The notes under the pieces are model-generated. The model was not told where the DNA came from. It was given only the letters and a program-made list of their open reading frames with translations, and ran no database searches. Shown here piece by piece: positions 7,853-16,603 of a DNA stretch of 64,000 bases; position 1 is the stretch's first letter; the number at the start of each line of letters is the position of its first letter. The position numbers were made by a program, and so were the translations under genes. This DNA comes from Duodenibacillus sp. (GTDB taxonomy: Bacteria; Pseudomonadota; Gammaproteobacteria; Burkholderiales; Burkholderiaceae_F), in contig JAGBZO010000020.1 of NCBI GenBank assembly GCA_017628205.1, positions 1-64,000 of the forward strand, read 5' to 3'.

Positions 7853-7908
7853 CCCCCCGACAAGTTGAACTCTACGGGGTAGAGTTCAACTTGTCGGGGG
7901 GCTTTGTT
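7853..7908. terminator. bidirectional terminator, perfect 23-bp stem
   Basis: Arms 7853-7875 and 7879-7901 pair perfectly over 23 bp around a 3-nt loop, starting with six C-G pairs and followed by CTTTGTTCT. It lies between the convergent cyd operon and yaeQ and should end both. Confidence 0.9.
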
Positions 7909-7916
7909 CTATCTCG

Positions 7917-8474
7917 TCAAAACACCTGCTGTCCTCGCGTGAGCAACGTTTTCACTTCGATTTCCAAATTCACTTCATCATTGGCCAACCACACGATACC
8001 GTCTTGAATGGTCACCGCCAAACGCATCGTACGGCGTGCCATATCGGCCAACTTCCGAATATCATCGTCGCTCAACCACCGAACGGTCAGCTTGCCGATT
8101 TTTCCGAAATCGCCCTTGTTCGCGGCCCACCACGGATCGATCTTCGGTTCGTCATAAGCCAAAACGACGACATCCTCGCTTCGCCCCGCAGCACGACGCA
8201 ACGCCTTGTTGTCCGGCGTGCCAACGTCGATCCATCGGCCGATATCTCCCGCATCGTTCGTTTCCATTAAGGCCGGTTCGTTTTCACAGGACAATCCCTT
8301 GCCAAACTCCAATCGCTCGCCGGCATACAAACAATACGCCAACACTCGAACCATCATGCGCTCTTCCGTCTCCGAGGGATGGCGAGCGATCGTCAACTGA
8401 TGACTACCGTAGTACCCGCGATCCAGATCCGACACGTCGATCGTAGCTTTGTAAATGGTTGCGCCCAGAGCCAT
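7917..8474 (-). CDS. yaeQ: YaeQ family protein
   Basis: A 185-residue soluble protein. The N-terminus (MALGATIYKATIDVSDLDRGYY), ARHPSETEERMMVRVLAY, LEFGKGLS and DEP motifs match YaeQ throughout, at full family length. The family has a PD-(D/E)XK-nuclease-like fold and is poorly characterised; it has been linked to transcription elongation as an RfaH suppressor. The gene converges on the cyd operon across a shared terminator. I see no link to its neighbours. Confidence 0.95.
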   Translation of the reverse strand: MALGATIYKATIDVSDLDRGYYGSHQLTIARHPSETEERMMVRVLAYCLYAGERLEFGKGLSCENEPALMETNDAGDIGRWIDVGTPDNKALRRAAGRSEDVVVLAYDEPKIDPWWAANKGDFGKIGKLTVRWLSDDDIRKLADMARRTMRLAVTIQDGIVWLANDEVNLEIEVKTLLTRGQQVF

Positions 8475-8587
8475 GGCCTTTATCCCTTATTGCTTAAACT
8501 AAGAATCTTAAGGGATGAGTCGCACTCAATACAATCCTTGGGGAGTTTGGCGATCGCTCCCGCTCAAAAATTGCAATAGTTTGGCCA

Positions 8588-9007
8588 CTAGTTGTAAACG
8601 GGAAGTCCGTCGGTCAAGCGTACCCATCCGCGAATGATGCGATAACCGACCCATACGCTCATCACAATGAATCCAACTGCCCATACGATGAAGCCGACCC
8701 AAATAAAAGACAACAGAAACCCGAGGATAAAAACCAACGCTGCCCAAGCCATAGCCAGCCAGAACGTTCGAATCTGCCACTGAAAATGACTTTCTACAAA
8801 CGTATTTCTGGCATCGGATCGCATGACGTAATTCAGAACTACGGCGGCAAGCGAGGGCCAACCAAACAAAAAGGCGCCAATGATGGACGCTCCCGTCACA
8901 ATCCCCAATACGATGGAGAGCGCATGCAACCCGTATACCACCTTGGCAACGGTTAGAACCCCCGATGAGGGGGCATACTGAAACATCACCTGATTGTCTT
9001 TTGACAT
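8588..9007 (-). CDS. DUF4870-like small membrane protein
   Basis: A 139-residue protein with about four hydrophobic segments, consistent with a DUF4870-type integral membrane protein of unknown function. The ATG at 9007 has GGAG eight bases upstream. The frame is open to 9076, but the extra N-terminal residues lack membrane or family character. It lies downstream of ppk1 on the same strand, with a terminator between them, so it probably has its own promoter. Confidence 0.7.
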   Translation of the reverse strand: MSKDNQVMFQYAPSSGVLTVAKVVYGLHALSIVLGIVTGASIIGAFLFGWPSLAAVVLNYVMRSDARNTFVESHFQWQIRTFWLAMAWAALVFILGFLLSFIWVGFIVWAVGFIVMSVWVGYRIIRGWVRLTDGLPVYN

Positions 9008-9055
9008 GCCCGTGACTCCGTACAAGCAATGCGTCTCGGCACTAGTTGCGGGGTG

Positions 9056-9091
9056 AAAAAAACGGAGGCGGGACACCGTCCCACTCTCCGT
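9056..9091 (-). terminator. rho-independent terminator of ppk1
   Basis: On the minus strand a two-part stem (ACGGAG, then GTGGGAC-GGT-GTCCCGC, then CTCCGT) is followed by seven Ts. It lies 37 nt after the ppk1 stop. Confidence 0.88.
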
Positions 9092-9128
9092 CCATATTAC
9101 TCGGTATCGCCAAGCGATTTGGAGTCCG

Positions 9129-11420
9129 TTAACGCTTTTTCAACAAATTTAACTTTTGACGAATGGCGCTTTGCGAGGCATAAGCCGCCGCTCCCCCCTT
9201 GGGACGAGACTTCTTATACGTGCCGTCGGACAGCAACGACCAAGCGTTTACGTTGTCTTTGAGCTGAGGCTTCACGATTTGCGTGAGAATATTGTGACGA
9301 ATGTCATCGTCCAATACCGGCGTGAGCACTTCAATTCGACCGTTGAGGTTACGACTCATCAAGTCGGCGCTGCCAACGTACATCTTGTCGTTTCCATTGT
9401 TATGGAAGTAGTACACACGCGCATGTTCGAGCAATTCGCCGACAATCGAGCGGACGCTAATTGTTTCCGAAACCCCCGGAATTCCCGGGCGCAAGGAGCA
9501 AATACCGCGAACGATGCACTCAACCTTGACACCGACCTGACTGGCTTCGTACAACTGACGGACGATCGCGGGATCGACCAGTTGGTTGCACTTGAGAATG
9601 ATGTGTCCGTTGCCGTTTTGACGGTGACTTTCGATTTCGGCATCGATACACGCCGCCAAACTGCGACGCAAGTGCTTCGGAGACACGAAAATCTGACGAT
9701 AGTCATTCAGGATGCCAAAACCGGTCATGACATTGAACAAATCCTGAACGTCATTGCAAATGTCTTCATTGGCGGTGAACAATCCCAAGTCCGTGTAAAT
9801 CTTGGCCGAGCTCGCGTTGTAGTTGCCGGTACCGATGTGTACGTAGCGTTTCATGCCGTTGGCTTCGCGACGAACGACAAGACACAGCTTGGCGTGAATC
9901 TTCAGTCCTGCAAAGCCGTACACGACGTTGACGCCTTGACGTTCCAACTCCTCCGCCCAGTTGATGTTCTGCTCTTCATCGAAACGGGCCTTCAATTCAA
10001 CCACGGCCGTCACTTGCTTGCCGCGTCGACGTGCTTCAAGAAGGCTTTTGACAATCGGCGAGTCGCTACCGCAGCGATACAACGTTTGCTTGATCGCGAC
10101 GACCTTGGGATCTCGAGCGGCCTGTTCCAAAAAACGCAATACGCTGCCAAACGAGTCGTACGGATGGTAAACCATTTGATCGCGTTTACCGATAGCGGCA
10201 AAGCAATCGCCTTCGGGGTCAAACGCGGACGGCAAGTTCGCCTTGAACGGCGGGTACTTCAACGCGGGACGATCAATCCCCATCAAACGAATGAACTCGG
10301 AGAATGCCAACGGCATGCGAGACTTGTAGATCTGATTGGCCTGCAAATCCAAATGCTGGATCAGGAAGTCCTGCAAGCGTTGCGGAATACCGCGTTCAAG
10401 CTCCAGTCGAACGATTGAACCAAAGCGACGCTGTTCGACATAATCTCGAACGGCGGACAACAAATCGTCGGCTTCGTCTTCTTCAATTTCTCCGTCAGTG
10501 TTGCGCGTTACGCGGAACAATCCGTAGTTTTTGACTCGGTAGCCCGGGAACAACGATTCAAGCCGGTGCGCGATCAAATCCTCGACCATGACGATGCGAC
10601 CCTCACGGCACTGCACGTCCCACTTTTCCAGATCCGCATCGTTTTCCGGCACGAACAAGAAACGCGGCACGCTGCTCGGGCATTTAACACGAGCAAATCG
10701 CACCTTGTCGGCTGCATCTTCCTGGTTGCTTTCCAATTCGATAACGAAATTGATGCTCGTGTTGGAAATCATCGGGAAAGGACGCCCCGCATCCACGGCC
10801 TGCGGCGTCAAAATCGGGAAGATTTCCGTATCGAAGAACCGGTCGAGCATCGCCTGCTTGGCACCGGACAGAGCGTCATATTTCAAGAACTCGATGTCCT
10901 TGACTTCCATGGCCGGCTTGAGTTCCTTAAACCAAAGGTCCTCGGCCTGATCCAACATCTCCATCACCTTGCGGCGAATTTCCGCAAGCTGACGGATCGG
11001 CGGCACTTTATCCGCACCGGTAGGTGCCACCCCGCTGCGCGCCTGCGTTTGAATATTGCGCACGCGCACCATGTAAAACTCGTCCAAGTTGTTATAGAAG
11101 ATCGACAGGAACTTAACGCGGTCGAGCAACGGAACCTTCTTGTCCATTGCCGTTTCAAGAACCTTTCGATCAAACTCCAACCAACTCAATTCACGATTAA
11201 TGTACAAGCAAGGATCGTCCAAGCTTTTGATCGTATCGGCAGACAAAACCGCCTTGGCCGCCGCACGCTTAGTCGCGGGGCGACGCGTCGTGGTTCTTGC
11301 GCGAGTCGTACGCTTGCGGGGTTTGACCGCGATGTCTTTTTGTTCCGGCGCTTGATCCATCGGTTTTACTTCAACTGTTGATTCTTGTGTTTGATTCTGT
11401 TCTTTTTCCTGTGTTGTCAT
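9129..11420 (-). CDS. ppk1: polyphosphate kinase 1, with a basic N-terminal extension
   Basis: Reversibly makes inorganic polyphosphate from ATP. The conserved core begins at about residue 68 (YINRELSWLEFDRKVLE) and includes the phospholipase D-like domains. GLKIHAKLCLV contains the histidine that is autophosphorylated in E. coli PPK, and YVHIGTGNYN the second catalytic histidine. At 763 residues it is longer than usual because of about 65 extra N-terminal residues, first acidic/Gln-rich, then rich in Lys, Arg, Thr and Ala (RKRTTRARTTTRRPATKRA). The ATG at 11420 follows GGGGAGA. It ends at an intrinsic terminator. Confidence 0.97.
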   Translation of the reverse strand: MTTQEKEQNQTQESTVEVKPMDQAPEQKDIAVKPRKRTTRARTTTRRPATKRAAAKAVLSADTIKSLDDPCLYINRELSWLEFDRKVLETAMDKKVPLLDRVKFLSIFYNNLDEFYMVRVRNIQTQARSGVAPTGADKVPPIRQLAEIRRKVMEMLDQAEDLWFKELKPAMEVKDIEFLKYDALSGAKQAMLDRFFDTEIFPILTPQAVDAGRPFPMISNTSINFVIELESNQEDAADKVRFARVKCPSSVPRFLFVPENDADLEKWDVQCREGRIVMVEDLIAHRLESLFPGYRVKNYGLFRVTRNTDGEIEEDEADDLLSAVRDYVEQRRFGSIVRLELERGIPQRLQDFLIQHLDLQANQIYKSRMPLAFSEFIRLMGIDRPALKYPPFKANLPSAFDPEGDCFAAIGKRDQMVYHPYDSFGSVLRFLEQAARDPKVVAIKQTLYRCGSDSPIVKSLLEARRRGKQVTAVVELKARFDEEQNINWAEELERQGVNVVYGFAGLKIHAKLCLVVRREANGMKRYVHIGTGNYNASSAKIYTDLGLFTANEDICNDVQDLFNVMTGFGILNDYRQIFVSPKHLRRSLAACIDAEIESHRQNGNGHIILKCNQLVDPAIVRQLYEASQVGVKVECIVRGICSLRPGIPGVSETISVRSIVGELLEHARVYYFHNNGNDKMYVGSADLMSRNLNGRIEVLTPVLDDDIRHNILTQIVKPQLKDNVNAWSLLSDGTYKKSRPKGGAAAYASQSAIRQKLNLLKKR

Positions 11421-11673
11421 GCATCTCCCCACTAATGGAAGCAATAAAGATTATTCATACTACTTTTATAGCACCGACAGCTATCAAAATCACCTGTTTT
11501 TCATAGGATTTGAATAAAAACTGTTAAAACATGCCGTCTTCCTGTTTTTATCCAACGTCCCTAGTGTATTTTTATGAACCGTATTACAAATTTTCTATTA
11601 AGCGGTATGATTATTGGTTGAAACTGATTTCTGATCCCAAACCAACGGATCTCACTTTTTCGAAAGAGACGGT
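11421..11673. other. gene-free divergent region, ppk1 / two-component system
   Basis: About 250 bp, AT-rich, containing the divergent promoters. CTGTT-like repeats occur at 11494, 11521 and 11542, but their spacing does not fit a Pho box. I see no gene or clear hairpin. Confidence 0.5.
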
Positions 11674-12330
11674 ATGCGAATTTTGTTAGTTGAAGATGAT
11701 CAAATGATTGGCGAAGGCGTTGTGGACGGTCTGAAGTCCGAGGGCTATGCCGTCGACTGGGTCCAAGACGGCGAGTCCGCGTTGATCGCTCTTCGAACCA
11801 CCTCCTTCTCCCTTGTTATTCTCGACTTGGGGATTCCCGGCAAAGACGGTTTGGGCGTTTTGCATGACATTCGCGCTCAGCGCATGTCCATCCCGGTTTT
11901 GATCACGACGGCACGCGACACCGTTCAGGATCGCATCAAAGGTCTTGATACCGGTGCCGACGATTACCTCATCAAGCCGTTCGATCTGGATGAATTGTCC
12001 GCTCGCATCCGCGCTTTGTTGCGTCGCTCCGTCGGTCGAAGTGAACCGACGATCGAGCGCGGTCGCTTGACAATTCGCCCGGAAACGCGCGAAGTTTTCT
12101 ATAAAGACGAACCCGTTTTGTTGAGCTCCAAAGAGTACGCCTTGCTGGTCGCATTGGCCGACCGCCCCGGCGTGGTGCTGTCTCGCGGGCAATTGGAAGA
12201 AAAACTGTACAACTGGGATTCGACGGTTGGTTCCAACGCCATCGAAGTTCACATTCACCACCTGCGCAAAAAGCTCTCGGACGACGCTATCAAAACCGTT
12301 CGCGGCGTCGGCTACCTTCTTGAAACCTAA
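11674..12330 (+). CDS. OmpR-type response regulator (QseB/PmrA-like)
   Basis: A 218-residue transcriptional regulator. The receiver domain has the acidic pocket (EDD, residues 7-9), the phosphoacceptor Asp in LVILDLGIPGKDG (about residue 51) and the conserved Lys in LIKPFDLDEL (about residue 101). The C-terminal winged helix ends with SNAIEVHIHHLRKKL and VRGVGYLLE, typical of the QseB/PmrA group. The stop is 14 nt before the sensor kinase, so the two form an operon. The inducing signal is not visible. Confidence 0.95.
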   Translation: MRILLVEDDQMIGEGVVDGLKSEGYAVDWVQDGESALIALRTTSFSLVILDLGIPGKDGLGVLHDIRAQRMSIPVLITTARDTVQDRIKGLDTGADDYLIKPFDLDELSARIRALLRRSVGRSEPTIERGRLTIRPETREVFYKDEPVLLSSKEYALLVALADRPGVVLSRGQLEEKLYNWDSTVGSNAIEVHIHHLRKKLSDDAIKTVRGVGYLLET

Positions 12331-12344
12331 AACGTCGGTTGTCT

Positions 12345-13691
12345 ATGGTCGCCAGTATTCGTAGCCGAATTGTTTTCACGCTTGTCGCCGCACTGGCCGT
12401 AGCGGGGTTCGTCGCCTCCATGGCCACCTACTATTCGACGCGCTTGGAACTCTCCACCATCTTTGACGATCAGCTAAAACAAACCGCCCTTGAAATTGTC
12501 GAACGTCACAAAACGGACGTCAGCGACGTTTACGTCATTGGCCAAACGTCGCAATTTCAAGTGTTGATTCAGGTTTACGATTCCCGCAACAATCAGCTTT
12601 ACCTGTCTCAAAAGCGCTCGCCGTTGCCCATTGCGGAGAACATGGGTTTTTCCACGATCGAGACGGCTGCCGGCGACGAATGGCGCCAGTACGTGACGAC
12701 AGTCGGCACCCAAATCATTCAAGTGGCCCAGCCCATGTCCGTACGTTCGGGAATCGCTGTCAACGCCTCGATGCGCATCTTGCAGCCGACGCTCATTATG
12801 ATGCTCTTTTTGGCGATCGCCATTTGGTTCGTCATCGTTCAAGCGTTGCAATCTCTGAACAAAACCGCTCGCGCGGTCTCCCAACGATCGCCGGCGGCTC
12901 TCGACCCCATTCCGACCGAGGGATTGCCGTTCGAAGTAAAGAGTCTCGTCAGCTCCATCAATCGTCTCATGGAACGTCTGTCCGACAGTCTGTCCGCTCA
13001 ACAACGTTTTGCCTCCGACGCCGCACATGAATTGCGAACCCCGTTGGCGGCCATTACCTTGCAGGCTCAGTTGCTGTCCCGAGCAAAGACTCCTGAAGAC
13101 AAAGCCAAATACATCTCCCGACTGCAGCAAGGGGTGGCGCGCGCCACCCGTTTGGTCGAGCAACTGTTGACTATCGCACGATTGGATCCCGACTCCACCC
13201 ATAGGCCGCTGCAAGAAGTCAATGTCGACTCATTGGCTCATGCCGTCGTCGAAGATTTGACCCCTGTCGCTCAAGCCAAATCCATAACGTTGACTGCCCG
13301 TACCCTGCCTACGTTGGCTATGGGCTTGCCGGACGCTCTGCGTTTGATGATTACCAATTTGACCGACAACGCCATTCGCTATACGCCGGAAGGCGGTCGC
13401 ATCGAGATTGCCGTCCAATCCGTCGGACGAACCGTCCATATTGCCGTTACCGACAACGGTCCGGGCATTCCCCCGGACGAACGCCAACGCGTGTTCGAAC
13501 GCTTTTATCGCGCACTGGGAACCAAGGTTTCAGGTACCGGTCTCGGATTGGCCATCGTCAGTCGTATCGTACAAATGCACCACGGCTCCATCCATGTCGA
13601 AGACGGGTTCCCGCAGGAAAACGGCTGCGGCGCCTCTTTTGTCGTGACCCTTCCCGTGGACGCCATGCGGGCGCAGACATCGTTGTCGTAA
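12345..13691 (+). CDS. sensor histidine kinase (QseC/PmrB-like)
   Basis: A 448-residue inner-membrane kinase paired with the preceding regulator. It has an N-terminal helix (about residues 8-30), a periplasmic sensor of roughly 120 residues, a second helix (about residues 145-168) and a HAMP linker. The phospho-His motif is FASDAAHELRTPLAA. The ATPase domain shows N (LTDNAIRYTPEGG), G1 (DNGPGIP) and G2 (GTGLGLAIV) boxes. The ATG at 12345 is chosen; a TTG six bases earlier is possible. The Do protease gene follows after 171 nt and may belong to the same envelope-stress unit. Confidence 0.94.
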   Translation: MVASIRSRIVFTLVAALAVAGFVASMATYYSTRLELSTIFDDQLKQTALEIVERHKTDVSDVYVIGQTSQFQVLIQVYDSRNNQLYLSQKRSPLPIAENMGFSTIETAAGDEWRQYVTTVGTQIIQVAQPMSVRSGIAVNASMRILQPTLIMMLFLAIAIWFVIVQALQSLNKTARAVSQRSPAALDPIPTEGLPFEVKSLVSSINRLMERLSDSLSAQQRFASDAAHELRTPLAAITLQAQLLSRAKTPEDKAKYISRLQQGVARATRLVEQLLTIARLDPDSTHRPLQEVNVDSLAHAVVEDLTPVAQAKSITLTARTLPTLAMGLPDALRLMITNLTDNAIRYTPEGGRIEIAVQSVGRTVHIAVTDNGPGIPPDERQRVFERFYRALGTKVSGTGLGLAIVSRIVQMHHGSIHVEDGFPQENGCGASFVVTLPVDAMRAQTSLS

Positions 13692-13862
13692 CAAAGCGCC
13701 GTCACCCGAAAACGCGCTTTGTTACAAATTTAACCGATCCGCCACAGATCCTTCCGATTCTCAAACCGTTTGCAAACGACAAACGCTATATCGTTTCGAC
13801 AACGAATGTCTCGGAGTCGAATCGTTTGATCTTCGCTCCCTTTGTAATGTCCGGAGAGCCTC

Positions 13863-15284
13863 ATGTTTAATCCCGCCAAGTCTTTTGTTGCTATTTCCTC
13901 GGCCCTCGTTGCCTTGACGATGGTCTCTCTTCCCTGCGCCGCAGCCGAAGCGACCGGCAACACGCCCGGCGCGTCCGTTCGCGCCTCTTTGCCCAACTTT
14001 GTCGATCTGGTCGAACAGCACGGCAAAGGTGTCGTCAACATTTCCACCGTCCGCGCCGCACGGCAAGTCGACAACCCTCACGCGATGCCGGGATGGGACG
14101 AACGCCATGCTGAAATCTTTCGTCGCTTCGGTTTCCCGTTCTCGTTTGGCGGACCGCGTCATGAACCCGAACGCCGCGGCCACGGCTCCGGTTTCATCAT
14201 CAGCGCCGACGGCCTGATCTTGACGAATCATCATGTCGTTGAAGGCGCTGACGAAATCACCGTTCGTCTGACTGACAAACGCGAATTCAAAGGTAAGGTT
14301 CTTGGAAGCGACAAAAAGACCGACATCGCCGTCATCAAAATTGAAGCGAGCGATTTGCCCGTTCTGAAGATGGGCAACAGCGACGCCCTCAAGGTTGGTG
14401 AATGGGTTGCGGCCATCGGCAGTCCCTTCGGTTTGGACAACACCGTCACGGCAGGCATCGTATCGGCCAAGAGTCGCAAGTTGCCTTCGGATCAGTTCGT
14501 TCCCTTCATTCAAACGGACGTTGCCGTGAATCCCGGCAACTCTGGCGGCCCGTTGTTCAATATGGACGGCGAAGTGATCGGCATCAACTCTCAGATCTTC
14601 TCTACGTCCGGCGGCTTCATGGGGCTGTCTTTTGCCATTCCCATCGATTTAGCCTTGCAAATCAAGGATCAACTGGTTAAGAGCGGTCGCGTCACTCGCG
14701 GTCGTATCGGCGTGGTGATTCAGAACGTCACTGCCGAACTGGCCGAGAGCTTCGGCCTGAAGACGCCGACAGGCGCTATTGTCGCCCAAATTGAAAAAGA
14801 CGGTCCCGCCGCTCAATCCGGATTGATGGAAGGTGACGTCATCACCGCCGTCGACGGTAAAAAGGTTGAGTCGAGCTCCGACTTGCCGGTGATGATCAGC
14901 GCCATCACTCCCGGTACGAAGGTCAAATTGAACGTGATCCGCGACGGCCAAAACAAAATCGTCACGATTACCGTAGGCGAAGCGGGCACCCAAGCCGTCC
15001 CCGGTCAACCCGGCACGGTTGAGGCCAGCGCTTTGGGCGTCAAAGTACAACCCTTGAGCGATGAGGAAAAAGAAAAAGCCGGTACCGAAGGCGTGAAGGT
15101 TCTCGATGCGACGGGGGCCGCCGCCAAGGCGGGCATCCGTAAGGGCGACATCATCGTCAATATCAACGGCCGCTCCATCAAAGACACCGCAACCCTCAGC
15201 AAGGTCTTGGAAGCGAAAAAGAATTTGCGCATCCTCGTGCAGCGAGGCTCTTCGCGCATCTTCATTCCCGTCCGTCTGAAATAA
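13863..15284 (+). CDS. Do/DegP-family periplasmic serine protease (MucD-like)
   Basis: A 473-residue trypsin-like protease/chaperone for misfolded envelope proteins. It has a signal peptide (about residues 1-26, ending PCAAAEA), then the catalytic triad: His in LTNHHVVEGADE, Asp in KTDIAVIKI and Ser in NPGNSGGPLF. Two PDZ domains follow (about residues 275-370 and 385-470). The start at 13863 is preceded by GGAGAG four bases upstream. It follows the two-component system on the same strand and ends at a strong terminator. DegP, DegQ and MucD cannot be separated here. Confidence 0.95.
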   Translation: MFNPAKSFVAISSALVALTMVSLPCAAAEATGNTPGASVRASLPNFVDLVEQHGKGVVNISTVRAARQVDNPHAMPGWDERHAEIFRRFGFPFSFGGPRHEPERRGHGSGFIISADGLILTNHHVVEGADEITVRLTDKREFKGKVLGSDKKTDIAVIKIEASDLPVLKMGNSDALKVGEWVAAIGSPFGLDNTVTAGIVSAKSRKLPSDQFVPFIQTDVAVNPGNSGGPLFNMDGEVIGINSQIFSTSGGFMGLSFAIPIDLALQIKDQLVKSGRVTRGRIGVVIQNVTAELAESFGLKTPTGAIVAQIEKDGPAAQSGLMEGDVITAVDGKKVESSSDLPVMISAITPGTKVKLNVIRDGQNKIVTITVGEAGTQAVPGQPGTVEASALGVKVQPLSDEEKEKAGTEGVKVLDATGAAAKAGIRKGDIIVNINGRSIKDTATLSKVLEAKKNLRILVQRGSSRIFIPVRLK

Positions 15285-15302
15285 TCTTGCGTCACTGACA
15301 AC

Positions 15303-15345
15303 AAAAAGCCCGTTTGAGTTTAGTACAGCTCAAACGGGCTTTTTT
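15303..15345. terminator. bidirectional terminator
   Basis: A 12-bp perfect stem (AGCCCGTTTGAG with its complement) around a 10-nt loop is flanked by A5 and T6. It lies between the convergent Do protease and LysE genes. Confidence 0.93.
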
Positions 15346-15350
15346 CGTCA

Positions 15351-15998
15351 TCAAGCCGAAACGGTCATCACAAAAAGGCCGGCCGCCATAAAAGCCACGC
15401 CGAAGGCCTTGTTGATAAGGATCGCTTGTCGTTGTGTTCTGAGTAAGGAGACCAACTTCTCGGCGATCATTGCCGCCACGGACATGACGCACAAATCCGT
15501 AAATCCCGTCGTCATGGCGATCATTGCGTATTGCAACGCGATGATGCCGTTCGGATCGATAAACGGCGGCGTCAACGCCAAAAAGAAAACCACGCCCTTC
15601 GGATTGGTTGCATTGACCATCATGCCGCGTACAAAACGGCTCGACAGGCTGGGCAAGCTTATTCCCGTTTCATTGCCCGCCTGCGCATGCAACCGCGCAG
15701 TCAACATGGCGTTGGATTTTGATCGCCACGAACCGATGCCGACCCAAATCAGATAACCGCCACCGACGAACTTGATTACGGAAAACAGATCCGGAGACGA
15801 AACGATGACGGCTCCGAGTCCAACGGCAATGATCGCGATTTGCACGAAAATCCCAACGACGAGCCCCAACGTTTGAACAAAGGTGGCTCTTGCCCCATAA
15901 GTCAAGCCCGAACTGAGCGAGGCGACCATTGCTGGTCCCGGCGACAGCGAGATTGCCCAAGACGTCATGAAATAAGCGAACCAAACCGAAAATTCCAC
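15351..15998 (-). CDS. LysE/RhtB-family amino acid exporter
   Basis: A 215-residue inner-membrane protein with about six helices. SLSPGPAMVASLSSGLTYG near the N-terminus is the LysE/RhtB signature, and NATNPKGVVFFLALTPPF is the second conserved region. The start is a GTG at 15998. It begins 17 nt after the tetR stop on the same strand, so it is probably the fifth gene of the RND-efflux transcription unit, ending at the 15303-15345 terminator. The exported substrate is unknown. Confidence 0.92.
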   Translation of the reverse strand: MEFSVWFAYFMTSWAISLSPGPAMVASLSSGLTYGARATFVQTLGLVVGIFVQIAIIAVGLGAVIVSSPDLFSVIKFVGGGYLIWVGIGSWRSKSNAMLTARLHAQAGNETGISLPSLSSRFVRGMMVNATNPKGVVFFLALTPPFIDPNGIIALQYAMIAMTTGFTDLCVMSVAAMIAEKLVSLLRTQRQAILINKAFGVAFMAAGLFVMTVSA

Positions 15999-16015
15999 GT
16001 CAGTCTCTACCGTTC

Positions 16016-16603
16016 TTATTTACGCCGATTGTGCGTCGCGATAATGCGATCGACCAATTCGGAAGCCAGAGCCTCTTTGTCCAACTTCGGATGCATCAAG
16101 ATACGCAAGAACACGCCGTCCATGGCCGCCATGTTCGCCTCGATATTGCAAAACGCTTCCTGCTCGGTATAACGCCCCGTCTTCATGTAAATGCTCAAAA
16201 GCAACTGCCGCCATTGAGCATCCATCGATTGAAAAACGGCCAACATACGATCGTTTCGCAAGCTTTCGGCCAGCATATCGATACAGATGCGGGCGCGCAC
16301 GCTATTCAAACGACTCAGAATGAGTTCGCGAATTTCCTGACGACAAAGCTCCCAGTCTTCGGCTACTTCATTGCTCTTGCGAATGCGTTCTTCACGCGCG
16401 GCAAGCTCTCTTCGAGCCAACTCCTCGACAATGCTGTCCTTGCCCTCAAAGTAGTTGTACAGATTCCCGGCGCTCATGCCGACTGCGCGTGCAATATCCT
16501 GCATCGTAGTCGCCTTGAACCCCTTGTCAGCAAAACACTTCATGGCGGCGGCAAGAATTTCTTGCCGCCGTTTATGCATCAGCGGATGCGTCGTGTCGCC
16601 CAT
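16016..16603 (-). CDS. TetR-family repressor, probable regulator of the RND efflux operon
   Basis: A 195-residue regulator. The N-terminal helix-turn-helix (ILAAAMKCFADKGFKATTMQ, then DIARAVGMSAGNLYNYF) is classical TetR; the C-terminal ligand-binding region is divergent, as usual. The start ATG shares one base with the outer-membrane-factor stop (TGATG), so translation is coupled. It is the fourth gene of the efflux unit rather than divergent to it. A TetR-type palindrome at 22452-22469, upstream of the first gene, is the likely operator. The inducer is unknown. Confidence 0.93.
   Translation of the reverse strand: MGDTTHPLMHKRRQEILAAAMKCFADKGFKATTMQDIARAVGMSAGNLYNYFEGKDSIVEELARRELAAREERIRKSNEVAEDWELCRQEIRELILSRLNSVRARICIDMLAESLRNDRMLAVFQSMDAQWRQLLLSIYMKTGRYTEQEAFCNIEANMAAMDGVFLRILMHPKLDKEALASELVDRIIATHNRRK

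Noticed and set aside
11461-11560. CTGTT-like repeats as a Pho box between ppk1 and the two-component genes
   Set aside because: Repeat spacing is 27 and 21 bp, not the 11-bp period of a Pho box, and the motifs are imperfect.
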